This document shows, piece after piece, positions 16,485 through 24,789 of a DNA stretch of 59,635 nt (positions within the stretch are counted from its first letter, which is position 1; each line of letters starts with the position of its first letter). Below the pieces are notes generated by a model. It did no database searches. It was not told the origin of the DNA and saw nothing but the letters and a program-made list of their open reading frames with translations. The position numbers and the translations under genes are program-made. Origin of the DNA: Nonomuraea sp. MG754425 (GTDB lineage: Bacteria > Actinomycetota > Actinomycetes > Streptosporangiales > Streptosporangiaceae); assembly GCF_021699195.1 (NCBI RefSeq), contig NZ_SSXE01000070.1:1-59635 (forward strand), in the 5' to 3' direction.

Positions 16485-16919
16485 GTGGAGGCAACTGTGG
16501 CGCTCCGGCTGCCCAGGGATGCGGCGAGTGTCCCGGTGATCAGGCAGATGCTCGACGGCACGCTGCGATCGCTCGGCGTCGAGCCGCAGGTCAGGGATGA
16601 CATCGAGCTCATGCTCACCGAGGCGTGCTCCAACGTGATCCGGCACGCCGCCCCCAGCGACGACTACATGGTCAGCGCGTCCGTGCACGACCACCTGTGC
16701 GTGATCAAGGTGGTCGACACGGGCGACGGTTTCGACCCGCGCAAGGTGGCGGCCGAACCCGACCCGACCTCCGAGCACGGGCGCGGGCTGCAGATCATGC
16801 GGGCGCTCGCCGACGACATCCGCTTCACCAACCGGCAGGACCGCGGCGCGGTGGTCTGCCTGGAAAAGCGCCTGCGGTACGCGCCGGGCGCGGCCGGGCG
16901 ACATCTCATGGCCACCTAA
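16485..16919 (+). CDS. RsbW-like serine kinase / anti-sigma factor (HATPase), second copy
   Basis: A 144-residue GHKL ATPase with N box EACSNVIRHA, G1 box DTGDGFD and G2 box EHGRGLQIMRAL. Its G1 and G2 boxes are more canonical than those of the copy at 7118-7579. The GTG at 16485 is preceded by GGGAGGAGG at good spacing; upstream in-frame ATGs lack such a site. No sigma factor or STAS antagonist gene is adjacent. It follows the TetR gene by 89 nt and ends at a strong hairpin. Confidence 0.83.
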   Translation: MEATVALRLPRDAASVPVIRQMLDGTLRSLGVEPQVRDDIELMLTEACSNVIRHAAPSDDYMVSASVHDHLCVIKVVDTGDGFDPRKVAAEPDPTSEHGRGLQIMRALADDIRFTNRQDRGAVVCLEKRLRYAPGAAGRHLMAT

Positions 16920-16926
16920 GCCCGGC

Positions 16927-16956
16927 CCGCACCGGGGCCGTCAGGCCCTGGTGCGG
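16927..16956. terminator. bidirectional hairpin terminator
   Basis: Stem of 13 bp (16927-16939 with 16944-16956, one G-T wobble) and a GTCA loop. No T tract. It lies 8 nt after the kinase stop, and its loop contains the stop of the minus-strand membrane gene, so it serves both convergent genes. Confidence 0.65.
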
Positions 16957-17342
16957 CGCTCCGCCGGCCGCCGGCGGGCGCGGGCGCCGCGGACGTCCAC
17001 CCGCGCACCGCCCCGCACGTCACCCCTGACCTCGCCCCGGGGCTCGACACGCCTCGGCCGGACGCCGACGAGCTCTAACCGGCGGTGGATCCGGGGCGCT
17101 CCCCCGGGCGGCTCCGCCCCACCTGACCGTGGCTGAGACGGGGGCTGCGGCTGAGACGAGGACTGGGGCTGGGGCTGGGGGTCGCGCGGTGTCGCCGGCC
17201 TCCGCCACGCCTTCGGCCGGCGGGTCAGCGAGGCGGCCAGCACCAGCAGCGTGAGCATCGCGACCACGGAGACGAGCAGCACCGCCATGACGATGAGAAG
17301 GAGCACGACCAGCACGGATCCGATCGTGCCAAGCACGGTCAT
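16941..17342 (-). CDS. small single-pass membrane protein with Pro/Gln- and Arg-rich tail
   Basis: Not recognised. The 133-residue protein starts MTVLGTIGSVLVVLLLIVMA and is anchored by one or two adjacent N-terminal hydrophobic segments (about residues 5-45), then a PQPQPQSSSQPQPPSQP stretch and a very basic C-terminus. The start is uncertain: two consecutive ATGs (17345, 17342) lack a clear Shine-Dalgarno, and a longer frame upstream is possible. Codon 89 is TTA (17076-17078). The shared hairpin around its stop supports that it is a real gene. It lies 80 nt downstream of the Ppx gene on the same strand. Confidence 0.5.
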   Translation of the reverse strand: MTVLGTIGSVLVVLLLIVMAVLLVSVVAMLTLLVLAASLTRRPKAWRRPATPRDPQPQPQSSSQPQPPSQPRSGGAEPPGGAPRIHRRLELVGVRPRRVEPRGEVRGDVRGGARVDVRGARARRRPAERRTRA

Positions 17343-17422
17343 CATTTGGCGGAAAATGCCCGCCCACCAGCACTTTATGCAAACTGTTGGGGATATATCG
17401 ACGTTACCCCGGGTTATTGGTC

Positions 17423-18376
17423 TTAGCTGCCGTTGAGCTGGTCGAGCCGCCCCGGCAGGACGTCGAGCCGGCGCAGTATGACCCCCTCGCGCAGCGCCCA
17501 CGGGCACACGTCGAGGCGGTCCACCTCGAACAGGTCCATGGCCGCGTCCGCGACCAGCGCCCCGGCCGCGAGCTGCGCCGCCCGCTCCTCCGACACCCCG
17601 GAGAGCTGGGCCCGCTCGGCGGAGTTCATGGAGGTGAGCTTGACGGCCCAGTCGGCCATGCTCTGGCGCGACAGCGAGCGCGAGACGTACGGGCCCTCGC
17701 TGGACGGCGCCGCCCCGGCGATCCTGGCGAGCTGCTTGAACGTCTTCGACGTGGCCACCGCGCGGTTGGCCTCGCCGTACCTGACGACGCCGCCGACCGT
17801 GCGGGCGATCTCGGCGCGCACGTGCTTGCGCAGCCTGCGCACCTCCTCGGGCGGCGGCGGGTCGGCGGTGAACCAGTCGCGGGTCAGCCGGCCCGCGCCC
17901 AGCGGCAGCGACACGGCCGCGTCGGGCTCCTCGTCCACCCCCGCGGCGATCTCCAGCGAGCCGCCCCCTATGTCGAAGGCCAGCAGCCGCCCGGACGACC
18001 AGCCGAACCAGCGGCGGACCGCCAGGAAGGTCAGCCTGGCCTCGTCACGGCCGGACAGGACCTCGATGTGCACCCCGCAGCGCTCGTCGATCTCGGCGAG
18101 CACCTGCTCGCCGTTGGCCGCCTCGCGCACGGCGGAGGTCGCGAAGGCCAGCAGGTCCTCCACGCCCTTGTCCTCGGCGAGGTGCACGGCCTCCTCGACG
18201 AAGTTGCCGAGCCGCTCGACGGCTTCCTTTCCCAGGTTCTGGTGCTGGTCGAGGTGCTCGGTGAGGCGAAGCGTGACCTTGTGGGAGTAGGCAGGCATGG
18301 GCCGCGCGCCGCGGTGGGCGTCGACGACGAGTAAATGGACGGTGTTCGAACCGATGTCCAGCACGCCGAGTCGCAT
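17423..18376 (-). CDS. Ppx/GppA family exopolyphosphatase
   Basis: A 317-residue cytoplasmic phosphatase of the actin-like ASKHA fold, hydrolysing polyphosphate or pppGpp. Phosphate-1 motif LDIGSNTVHLLVVD is at residues 6-19 and phosphate-2 motif AFDIGGGSLEIA near residue 127. It is of the short actinobacterial type (about 310-320 residues, no C-terminal HD domain). Codon 15 is TTA (18332-18334), inside the conserved first motif. The P450 gene lies 9 nt upstream on the same strand, so the two may be co-transcribed. Confidence 0.9.
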   Translation of the reverse strand: MRLGVLDIGSNTVHLLVVDAHRGARPMPAYSHKVTLRLTEHLDQHQNLGKEAVERLGNFVEEAVHLAEDKGVEDLLAFATSAVREAANGEQVLAEIDERCGVHIEVLSGRDEARLTFLAVRRWFGWSSGRLLAFDIGGGSLEIAAGVDEEPDAAVSLPLGAGRLTRDWFTADPPPPEEVRRLRKHVRAEIARTVGGVVRYGEANRAVATSKTFKQLARIAGAAPSSEGPYVSRSLSRQSMADWAVKLTSMNSAERAQLSGVSEERAAQLAAGALVADAAMDLFEVDRLDVCPWALREGVILRRLDVLPGRLDQLNGS

Positions 18377-18385
18377 GGGAAAACG

Positions 18386-19618
18386 CTACCGGTCTGCGGC
18401 TTTTACGGCGAAACGGAGTCTGAAGTGGTCGAGCGAGGCGGGCACGGGATCCTCCAACGTGACGGACGGTGTGACTGAGCGCTCACGCAGCAGGGCCTCC
18501 AGCAGCGTGACCGAGGTGGACAACATCAGCTTGGCCCCCGCGCAGCCGGCGAACCCGGCGCTGAAGGGCACCCCCGTCCAGCGTTCCCCCGAGCCCTCCT
18601 CGTCGTCGAGCCACAGCTCGGGGCGGTAGGAGTCGCCGGCCTCCGCGCGGTTCACGTACGGGGCGTAGATCACCACCACCGTGCCCTGCGGCACCTCGTA
18701 CGGCGTGGGCCCGGTGACCTCGCGGAGGATGGCGGGCATGGTCGGCCAGAGCCGGGCCGACTCCAGCAGGGCGGCGCGCAGGTGCCCGGGGTCGATCGGC
18801 CCCGGACGGGAGGTCAGCAGCGCCAGGGCGCGGAAGGAGACTGTGGCTCCGGCGTCGTAGGAGTACAGCCAGTGCGGCACCTGTCCCTCGGCGTGCACGG
18901 CGGCGTCGGCGGGGGTGCGGGCGAGCACCGCGGCCAGGCTGCCGGGCTCGGCCCGCGCCAGGTGCCGGTGCAGCCGCCGCTGGAAGGCCCCGCGCACATC
19001 GGTGCGCTGCCCGCGCAGGCCCGACCAGTTGGCGTCGCCGAGCAGCCGGTCGAGCTGGCCGGTGAGGGTCACGTCGTCGCGGGCGCCGTCGCCGAGCACG
19101 ACACGCCGGACGATCCGCCAGTGGGCGGCGTGGAAGCGCGGCCAGGTCAGCACGCCGGTGCGGGGCAGCGTGGCCGCCTCCTCCTCGGCGACCCGCGCGT
19201 ACGGGGCGAAATCCGCCGACAGCACCCGCTCGTTCAGCTCGCGCCGCCGCTCGCGCAGATCCGGCTCACGCGTGATGAGCACCCCGTCGGGCTGGAAGTG
19301 GGCCAGCGCGCCGCGCTTGACCCTGGAGGCCGGGCTGAAGGCGCGGTCGGTCAGCACCGCGCGCACGTCGCCCGGGTCGAGCGGCACCATCACGCTGCGG
19401 CCCCCGAACGGGACCAGCAGCGGCCGGCCGTCGTAGGCGGCGCGCAGGCGGCCCAGCAGCCCGATCGCGTGGCGTTCGGCGCCGGTCAGCTCGGCCAGGC
19501 GCACCATGCCCGGCCGGGGCGCGACGACGCCCCGCGCGAGGGCCGGCAGGGCGATCGTGGTGGCCACGGCCAGCGCCTCGGCAGGCGTCACCCGGACCGG
19601 CCGCGTGATCGTGGGCAT
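18386..19618 (-). CDS. atypical cytochrome P450
   Basis: A 410-residue soluble P450. The K-helix ExxR is ESARL and the heme-ligand loop is FSAGFAGCAG, which keeps the F-x-x-G-x-x-x-C-x-G frame with the Cys ligand, but the basic residue normally two positions before Cys is Ala. The I-helix oxygen-activation region reads YDAGATVS instead of AGxDTT. These changes suggest an unusual substrate or non-oxygenase chemistry. No ferredoxin or reductase gene is adjacent. The gene is divergent from the formylglycine-generating enzyme with only 48 nt between. Confidence 0.83.
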   Translation of the reverse strand: MPTITRPVRVTPAEALAVATTIALPALARGVVAPRPGMVRLAELTGAERHAIGLLGRLRAAYDGRPLLVPFGGRSVMVPLDPGDVRAVLTDRAFSPASRVKRGALAHFQPDGVLITREPDLRERRRELNERVLSADFAPYARVAEEEAATLPRTGVLTWPRFHAAHWRIVRRVVLGDGARDDVTLTGQLDRLLGDANWSGLRGQRTDVRGAFQRRLHRHLARAEPGSLAAVLARTPADAAVHAEGQVPHWLYSYDAGATVSFRALALLTSRPGPIDPGHLRAALLESARLWPTMPAILREVTGPTPYEVPQGTVVVIYAPYVNRAEAGDSYRPELWLDDEEGSGERWTGVPFSAGFAGCAGAKLMLSTSVTLLEALLRERSVTPSVTLEDPVPASLDHFRLRFAVKAADR

Positions 19619-19666
19619 GTTTCAGGGACTACCCTTCCTTGGTGTCGTGACACTTTGGGGGGATCT

Positions 19667-20587
19667 TTGAGCGCTTGTTGTGGCCCGAGCCGCGACTCCG
19701 CCGCCGGGCCGGTCGAGTCGGCCGTCGAGATCACCGCACGCCGCCCCGCTCCGGCGGGCGCGCCGCGCGGGATGGTGCGCATTCCCGGCGGGACGTTCCT
19801 CATGGGCGGCGACGACCCCGACGGCCGCCCCGAGGACGCCGAGGGCCCGGTGCGCGAGGTGCGGGTCGACGCGTTCCTGATCGACCCCACGTGCGTGACG
19901 AACGCGCAGTTCGCCACGTTCGTCAAGGAGACCGGGTACGTCACCGAGGCCGAGCGGATCGGCTGGTCGTTCGTCTTCCGCCAGTTCGCCGCGGCCGGGG
20001 TGATGGAGGCCACCGTGCCGGGCGCGCCCTGGTGGGCCGGCGTCGAGGGGGCCACGTGGCGCGCGCCCGAGGGCCCCGGCTCGACGGCCGGCGACCGGCA
20101 GAACCACCCCGTCGTGCACGTGTCCTGGAACGACGCCACCGCGTACGCCGCCTGGGCGGGCAAGCGCCTGCCCACCGAGGCGGAGTGGGAGATGGCCGCC
20201 AGGGGCGGGCTGGAGCGCCGGCGCTACCCGTGGGGCGACGAGCTGGCGCCCAAGGGGCGGCAGCGGTGCAACATCTGGCAGGGCCACTTCCCGAGCGCGC
20301 CGAGCAAGGGGACGATGCCGGTCAAGTCGTTCCAGCCGAACGGCTACGGGCTCTACAACGTCGCGGGCAACGTGTGGGAGTGGACCGCCGACTGGTGGGG
20401 CACGCGGTGGGAGCCGTTCGCCGGCAACCCGGCCGGGCCGGAGCAGGGCGAGGCCAAGGTGATCCGGGGCGGCTCGTACCTGTGCCACGACTCCTACTGC
20501 AACCGTTACCGGGTGGCGGCGCGCACCTCGAACACACCCGACTCTTCGACCGGGCACACCGGCTTCCGCTGTGCGGCCCTAATCTGA
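19667..20587 (+). CDS. formylglycine-generating enzyme (sulfatase maturase)
   Basis: A 306-residue enzyme that oxidises the Cys of C-x-P-x-R motifs in sulfatases to formylglycine using O2 and copper. It closely follows the Streptomyces-type aerobic FGE: MVRIPGGTFLMGGDDP, HPVVHVSWNDATAYAAWAGK, LPTEAEWEMAARGG and the catalytic segment GGSYLCHDSYCNRYRVAART, with both copper-binding Cys present. The TTG at 19667 is chosen because GGGGGGA lies 3 nt before it; it places a Cys-Cys pair at residues 4-5, as seen in many actinobacterial FGEs. No sulfatase gene is in the window, so its client lies elsewhere. It is followed 4 nt later by the MurG paralogue. Confidence 0.92.
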   Translation: MSACCGPSRDSAAGPVESAVEITARRPAPAGAPRGMVRIPGGTFLMGGDDPDGRPEDAEGPVREVRVDAFLIDPTCVTNAQFATFVKETGYVTEAERIGWSFVFRQFAAAGVMEATVPGAPWWAGVEGATWRAPEGPGSTAGDRQNHPVVHVSWNDATAYAAWAGKRLPTEAEWEMAARGGLERRRYPWGDELAPKGRQRCNIWQGHFPSAPSKGTMPVKSFQPNGYGLYNVAGNVWEWTADWWGTRWEPFAGNPAGPEQGEAKVIRGGSYLCHDSYCNRYRVAARTSNTPDSSTGHTGFRCAALI

Positions 20588-20591
20588 TCGC

Positions 20592-21722
20592 ATGTCACGT
20601 ACCCTGCGACTGTTGATCACCGGCGGCGGCACCGGTGGTCACACCTACCCGGCTCTGACGACCCTGTCGGCCGTCCAGCGACGTCAGGTGCCGCACGACG
20701 TGCTCTGGGTCGGCACGGCGGGCGGCCTGGAGGCGCGGATCACGGCCGAGCACGGCATCCCGTTCAAGGCGATCACCACGGGCAAGCTGCGCCGCCGTCC
20801 CAACCTCAAGGAACTGGGCACCAACATCGCCGACGTGTTCCGCATCCCGGTCGGGGTGTTCCAGGCGGTCGGGCACGCGGCCCGCTACCTGCCCGACGTG
20901 GTGCTGTCCACGGGAGGTTACGTGGCGGTGCCCATCGGGGTGGCGGCCAAGCTGATCCGCCGGCCGCTGGTGATGCACGAGCAGACGACCGTGGTGGGGC
21001 TGGCCAACCGCATCCTGTCCAGGCTGGCCACGAGGATCGCGCTGTCGCACGAGTCGTCACTGGAGCACCTGCCCGCCTCGGCCCGCTCGAAGGCCGTGGT
21101 GACGGGCAACCCGATCAGGCCGGAGCTGCTGCAGGGCAACCGGGCGGCGGCCTACGACCTGTTCGGGCTGACGTTCGAGGTGCCGCTGATCTACGTGACC
21201 GGCGGCGCGCAGGGCAGCAAGCAGATCAACACGCTGATCGCGGAGGTGCTGCCGCGGCTGCTGCCGCACGCGCAGATCGTGCACCAGTGCGGGCCGGCCT
21301 GGATCGACCAGATGCGGGCCGTGCCGCTGCCGCCCGAGCTGGCCGACCGCTACCACCCGGTGCCGTACGTCGGCGCGGAGCTGGCCGACCTGTTCGCGGC
21401 GGCCGACGTGGTGATCTCGCGCAGCGGGGCGGGCACGGTGTCGGAGCTGACCGCCATCGGCAAGCCGTCGGTGCTGATCCCGCTCATCCCGACCGGCGGC
21501 GACGAGCAGCGCAAGAACGCCGGCTACCTGGTGGCCGCGGGCGCGGCGCGGGCGCTGCTGGAGCCGCGGCCCACGGCCGAGCTGCTGCTGGCCGAGCTGA
21601 TGCCGCTGCTGGCCGATCCGGGTCTGCGGCAGTCGATGGGGCAGGCGGCGGCCGGGCTGGGCCGTCTCGACGCGGCCGACGCCCTGTGCGACGTGCTGCT
21701 GCAGGCTGCCCACCACCCCTGA
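20592..21722 (+). CDS. MurG-like UDP-GlcNAc transferase (paralogue)
   Basis: A 376-residue GT28 glycosyltransferase with the MurG N-terminal GGGTGGHTYPA loop, ATGGY-like LSTGGYVAVP, HEQTTVVGLANRIL, TGGAQGSKQIN and the donor-site SRSGAGTVSEL with GGDEQRKNA. MurG transfers GlcNAc to lipid I on the cytoplasmic membrane face. Several canonical positions are altered (HEQN becomes HEQT, GGSQG becomes GGAQG, D/N-HQ becomes DEQR), and no cell-division or mur genes are near. It is thus more likely a second, possibly specialised copy than the main murG. It is coupled to the FGE gene by a 4-nt gap. Confidence 0.82.
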   Translation: MSRTLRLLITGGGTGGHTYPALTTLSAVQRRQVPHDVLWVGTAGGLEARITAEHGIPFKAITTGKLRRRPNLKELGTNIADVFRIPVGVFQAVGHAARYLPDVVLSTGGYVAVPIGVAAKLIRRPLVMHEQTTVVGLANRILSRLATRIALSHESSLEHLPASARSKAVVTGNPIRPELLQGNRAAAYDLFGLTFEVPLIYVTGGAQGSKQINTLIAEVLPRLLPHAQIVHQCGPAWIDQMRAVPLPPELADRYHPVPYVGAELADLFAAADVVISRSGAGTVSELTAIGKPSVLIPLIPTGGDEQRKNAGYLVAAGAARALLEPRPTAELLLAELMPLLADPGLRQSMGQAAAGLGRLDAADALCDVLLQAAHHP

Positions 21723-21779
21723 CGTCCCCGCGGGCCGGACGCGGGCGGCGGCGTCGCTCCCGTCCGGCCGGGGTCAGGG
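21717..21779. terminator. large bidirectional hairpin terminator
   Basis: Outer stem CCCTGAC (21717-21723) with GTCAGGG (21773-21779), continuing through CCCC/GGGG and GGCCGGAC/GTCCGGCC with small bulges. The stops of the convergent MurG-like gene and paralogue 1 pair with each other in the outer stem. Confidence 0.65.
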
Positions 21780-22658
21780 CTCCAGGTGGCGGAAGGCTTC
21801 CCGCGCGGAGGTCACGCTGCGCCGCAGCGCCTGCTCCAGCAGGTCGGCGTCGGCGGCCAGGCGCTCCAACTCCGGCACGGCGGACGCGTCGGCCCCCGTC
21901 TCGGCCACCAGTTCCTCGTACTGGTGCACCCGGCCGCGCAGTTCCTCGATCTGGTGGTGGGCCACGTAGGCGCGCTCGGCGTCGGTGACGTTGGCGGCGT
22001 AGCGCTCCAGCGCCTCGACGCGGGCCACCACGGCCTCCTCGCTGCTGTCGAGCGCCCGGGCCAGCGGCGCGGCCACGGCCTCCACCTCGGGCGTGAGCCC
22101 TTGCGAGACGGTCTGCCGGTGCTTGGTGCGCAGCGCCGACAGTTTGGCCAGCAGCCGGGCGATCTCCCACTCCTGCGCGGGCAGCATCACCGCGTTGCGG
22201 ACGTCGTCGAGCAGGCCCTCGGCGTTGACGCGGGAGCCGGTGACGGTCTCGATGGCGTGCTGGGCGCGGGCCAGCAGCCGGGCGGAGGACTCGTCGAGGT
22301 CCTCGGTGAGCACGTAGCGGCCCTCGTACCAGCGCAGGTGCTCGTAGGCTTCCCGTTCGTCGTCGTCCTCGTCGTCCCAGGTGCGGTCGTTGCGCGCGAA
22401 CAGCACGATCATCAGGGGGATGCCGAACAGCACGAGCAGCAGCAGGCCGAGGCCGCGCGCCCCGGTGCCGAAGCCCATCATCAGGCCGAAGAAGGCCGCC
22501 CCGCCGAAGCCCGCGATCATGCGGTACTGCCTGCCGGAGAGGGTCCGCGGCTGCGGGGGAGCCCAGCCCTGGCGCATCTTGATCAGCACCTGACGGCTCG
22601 CGCGCAGCAACTGGGCGTCCTCCGGCGGCACTCCGGGGTCTACCACCACATCCGCCAC
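21774..22658 (-). CDS. paralogue 1 of three tandem membrane-anchored coiled-coil proteins
   Basis: Family not recognised. The 294-residue protein has the layout common to all three copies: short N-terminus with VVVDPxVP, a basic segment, two hydrophobic helices (about residues 47-85), then a long soluble helical region with the near-identical core NAVMLPAQEWEIARLLAKLSALR (residues about 154-176) and a C-terminal coiled coil ending SAREAFRHLEP. Topology suggests a hairpin in the membrane with a large cytoplasmic domain. It starts with GTG, 21 nt after paralogue 2, and is the last gene of the cluster. Confidence 0.82.
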   Translation of the reverse strand: MADVVVDPGVPPEDAQLLRASRQVLIKMRQGWAPPQPRTLSGRQYRMIAGFGGAAFFGLMMGFGTGARGLGLLLLVLFGIPLMIVLFARNDRTWDDEDDDEREAYEHLRWYEGRYVLTEDLDESSARLLARAQHAIETVTGSRVNAEGLLDDVRNAVMLPAQEWEIARLLAKLSALRTKHRQTVSQGLTPEVEAVAAPLARALDSSEEAVVARVEALERYAANVTDAERAYVAHHQIEELRGRVHQYEELVAETGADASAVPELERLAADADLLEQALRRSVTSAREAFRHLEP

Positions 22659-22679
22659 GAATCCGGATCCTAAGGGAAA

Positions 22680-23588
22680 TCAGCTACTCAGATGACGAAA
22701 AGCTTCGTGCGCCGAACTGACGCTGTCGCGTAACGCCTGTTCAAGACGGTCGGCGTCGTCCGACAACCGGCTCAGCTCCGGCACGGCGGCGCGGTCCGCG
22801 CCGGACTCCGCGAGCAGTTCCTCGTAGCGGGGCAGCTTGGCGCTGAGCCGTTCGATCTGGTTCCTGGCGCGGTAGGCACGCTCGGCGTCGGCCACGTGGC
22901 CCGCGTAGCGCTCCAGGGCCTCGACGCGGACCAGCACCGCCCGCTGGCTGCTGTCGAGGGCGTGGGCGAGCGGCTCGGCCACCGCCGCCACCTCGGGGGT
23001 GACGCCCTCGGAGATCACCTCCTGGTGCTCGGCGCGCAGTTGCGACAGCTTGGCCAGCAGCCGGGCGATCTCCCACTCCTGCGCGGGCAGCATCACCGCG
23101 TTGCGGGCGTCGTCGAGCAGGCCCTCGGTGTGCACGCTGGAGTCCATCACCTGGTCGATGGCATTCTGGGCGCGGCCCATGAGCGCCCTGGCAGGGTCGT
23201 CGAGCCGGTCCCTGAGGACGTAGCGGCCGTCGTTGCGGCGGGCCGTCTCGTACACCTCGTGCTCCAGGGCGCGCCGCCGCTCCACCTCGGCGTCGGGCCG
23301 GGGCCGCAGCAGCACGGCGACCATCAGCAGCGCCGAGCCCGTCATGATCACCACGAAGGGCGTGTAGCGCTCCGCGACGAACAGCGTCAGCCCGTACACC
23401 GCCGCCACCAGGGCCGTCACGCCGGCCGCCGGCCTGGCCACGGCGCTCGCGGCGGGCGAGTGCCGCCGGCGCGCGGGCACCCAGCCCGACTCGACGCGCA
23501 GCAGGACCTTACGATGGTCACGCAGCAGCGCCGCGACGTCGCCGGGCAGCTCCGGATCGACGATCACCTTCGCATGGCGTCCGGGCAC
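22680..23588 (-). CDS. paralogue 2 of three tandem membrane-anchored coiled-coil proteins
   Basis: A 302-residue homologue of its neighbours, beginning MPGRHAKVIVDPELP and containing NAVMLPAQEWEIARLLAKLSQLR and the C-terminal motif SSAHEAFRHLSS. Two hydrophobic helices lie around residues 50-90. It shares the ALERYAGHVADAERAYRARNQIE segment with paralogue 3, so 2 and 3 look closer to each other there than to 1. Codon 286 is TTA (22731-22733). No enzymatic motif is visible. Confidence 0.82.
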   Translation of the reverse strand: MPGRHAKVIVDPELPGDVAALLRDHRKVLLRVESGWVPARRRHSPAASAVARPAAGVTALVAAVYGLTLFVAERYTPFVVIMTGSALLMVAVLLRPRPDAEVERRRALEHEVYETARRNDGRYVLRDRLDDPARALMGRAQNAIDQVMDSSVHTEGLLDDARNAVMLPAQEWEIARLLAKLSQLRAEHQEVISEGVTPEVAAVAEPLAHALDSSQRAVLVRVEALERYAGHVADAERAYRARNQIERLSAKLPRYEELLAESGADRAAVPELSRLSDDADRLEQALRDSVSSAHEAFRHLSS

Positions 23589-23621
23589 ATTGTTGATCCT
23601 ATGTAACGTTCTGTCCGAGTG

Positions 23622-24524
23622 TCAGCTTTCCAGGTACCGGAACGCCTCATGGGCGGAGGCAACGCTGCGCCGCAGGGTGCGCTCCAGGACGTCGGCGTCC
23701 TCGGCCAGCCGCTCGATCTCGGCCCCCGCCAGGCGGTCGGCACCCGACTCGGCGAGCAGTTCCTCGTAGCGGGGCAGGCGGGCGCGCAGCTCCTCGATCT
23801 GGCCGCGGGCGTGGTAGGCGCGCTCGGCGTCGGCCACGTGGCCGGCGTAACGTTCCAGCACCTCGACGCGGGCCACCACGGCGGCCTCGCTGTTGACCAG
23901 GGCCCGTTCGAGCGGCTCGATCACCGCGGCCACCTCGGGCGCGATGCCCCTGGCGAGCAGCTCGCGGTGCTCCAGGCGCAGCGCCGACAGCTTGGCCAGC
24001 AGCCGGGCGATCTCCCACTCCTGCGTGGGCAGCATCACCGCGTTGCGGGCGTCGTCGAGCAGGCCCTCGGCGTTGACGTGCGAGCGCAGCACCGACCCGA
24101 TCGCGCGCTGCGCCCTGGCCAGGACGATCCTGGCGTCGTCGTCGAAGTCCTCGGGGAGCAGGAAACGGCCGTCGTACCAGCGGGCCTGCTCGTAGACGCC
24201 GCGCTCCTGCGGCCGGTCGTCCTCGGGGATCTCGTTCATGGACGCGATCTTCACCAGGACGACGAAGACGTACGTGCCGAGCAGCACGAACCCGGCGGCC
24301 GGCGCCGAGGAGGCGAGCAGGACGGCCATGAGCGCGACCACGACGGGGGTGGCCGCCAGCAGCAGCGCGCTGGACGGGCTGCGGCGGCGCTCCGGCGGCC
24401 CGGACGCGGGGGGCACCCATCCGGCCCTGACCCGGGACAGCAGGGGTGCGTTCGCGCGTAACAGCCCGGCCACCTCGCGTGGCACGGCCGGATCGACTAC
24501 CACACCCACGTTCTGTCCTGGCAC
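23622..24524 (-). CDS. paralogue 3 of three tandem membrane-anchored coiled-coil proteins
   Basis: A 300-residue homologue starting MPGQNVGVVVDPAVP, with hydrophobic helices at about residues 48-88, the core NAVMLPTQEWEIARLLAKLSALR and the terminal motif SAHEAFRYLES. Codon 22 is TTA (24459-24461). It is the first gene of the three and has a good promoter 30-60 nt upstream. The NACHT gene lies 265 nt upstream on the same strand. Confidence 0.82.
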   Translation of the reverse strand: MPGQNVGVVVDPAVPREVAGLLRANAPLLSRVRAGWVPPASGPPERRRSPSSALLLAATPVVVALMAVLLASSAPAAGFVLLGTYVFVVLVKIASMNEIPEDDRPQERGVYEQARWYDGRFLLPEDFDDDARIVLARAQRAIGSVLRSHVNAEGLLDDARNAVMLPTQEWEIARLLAKLSALRLEHRELLARGIAPEVAAVIEPLERALVNSEAAVVARVEVLERYAGHVADAERAYHARGQIEELRARLPRYEELLAESGADRLAGAEIERLAEDADVLERTLRRSVASAHEAFRYLES

Positions 24525-24552
24525 CCTGGCGCCCCCAACGCTCGTGATGTGT

Positions 24553-24584
24553 GGATATTACGTAGTATTCCGCCGGGGTGTCAG
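24553..24584 (-). promoter_or_regulatory. promoter of the three-paralogue cluster overlapping an imperfect palindrome
   Basis: On the minus strand CTGACA (24584-24579), an 18-nt spacer and TAATAT (24560-24555) resemble a vegetative -35/-10 pair ending 30 nt before the GTG of paralogue 3. A 19-bp imperfect palindrome centred on ACGT (24553-24571) covers the -10, suggesting an operator. The rest of the 265-nt gap to the NACHT gene shows nothing else I can support. Confidence 0.45.
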
Positions 24585-24789
24585 CCTCCGAAAAGGTCAG
24601 GGCAGGCATCCGCCGGCCGCTCCGCACGGCGGCGGTCGCCGGACCAGGACGCCCGGCAACGACCGCCACCAGCACCGCGGCGGCCCGGCCCGGCCCTCGT
24701 CACGCGCGGCGGCGGGTGCGCCGGGGGCGGCGGACGCGGAACATGATCGTAGCCACCGCGGTCATACCCGCCGGCCGGATCCGGGGGGC

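Noticed and set aside
17343..17507. N-terminal extension of the small membrane protein upstream of its paired ATGs.
   Set aside because: Would overlap the Ppx coding end with Arg/Pro-rich low-complexity residues; the membrane segment starts at the ATG pair.
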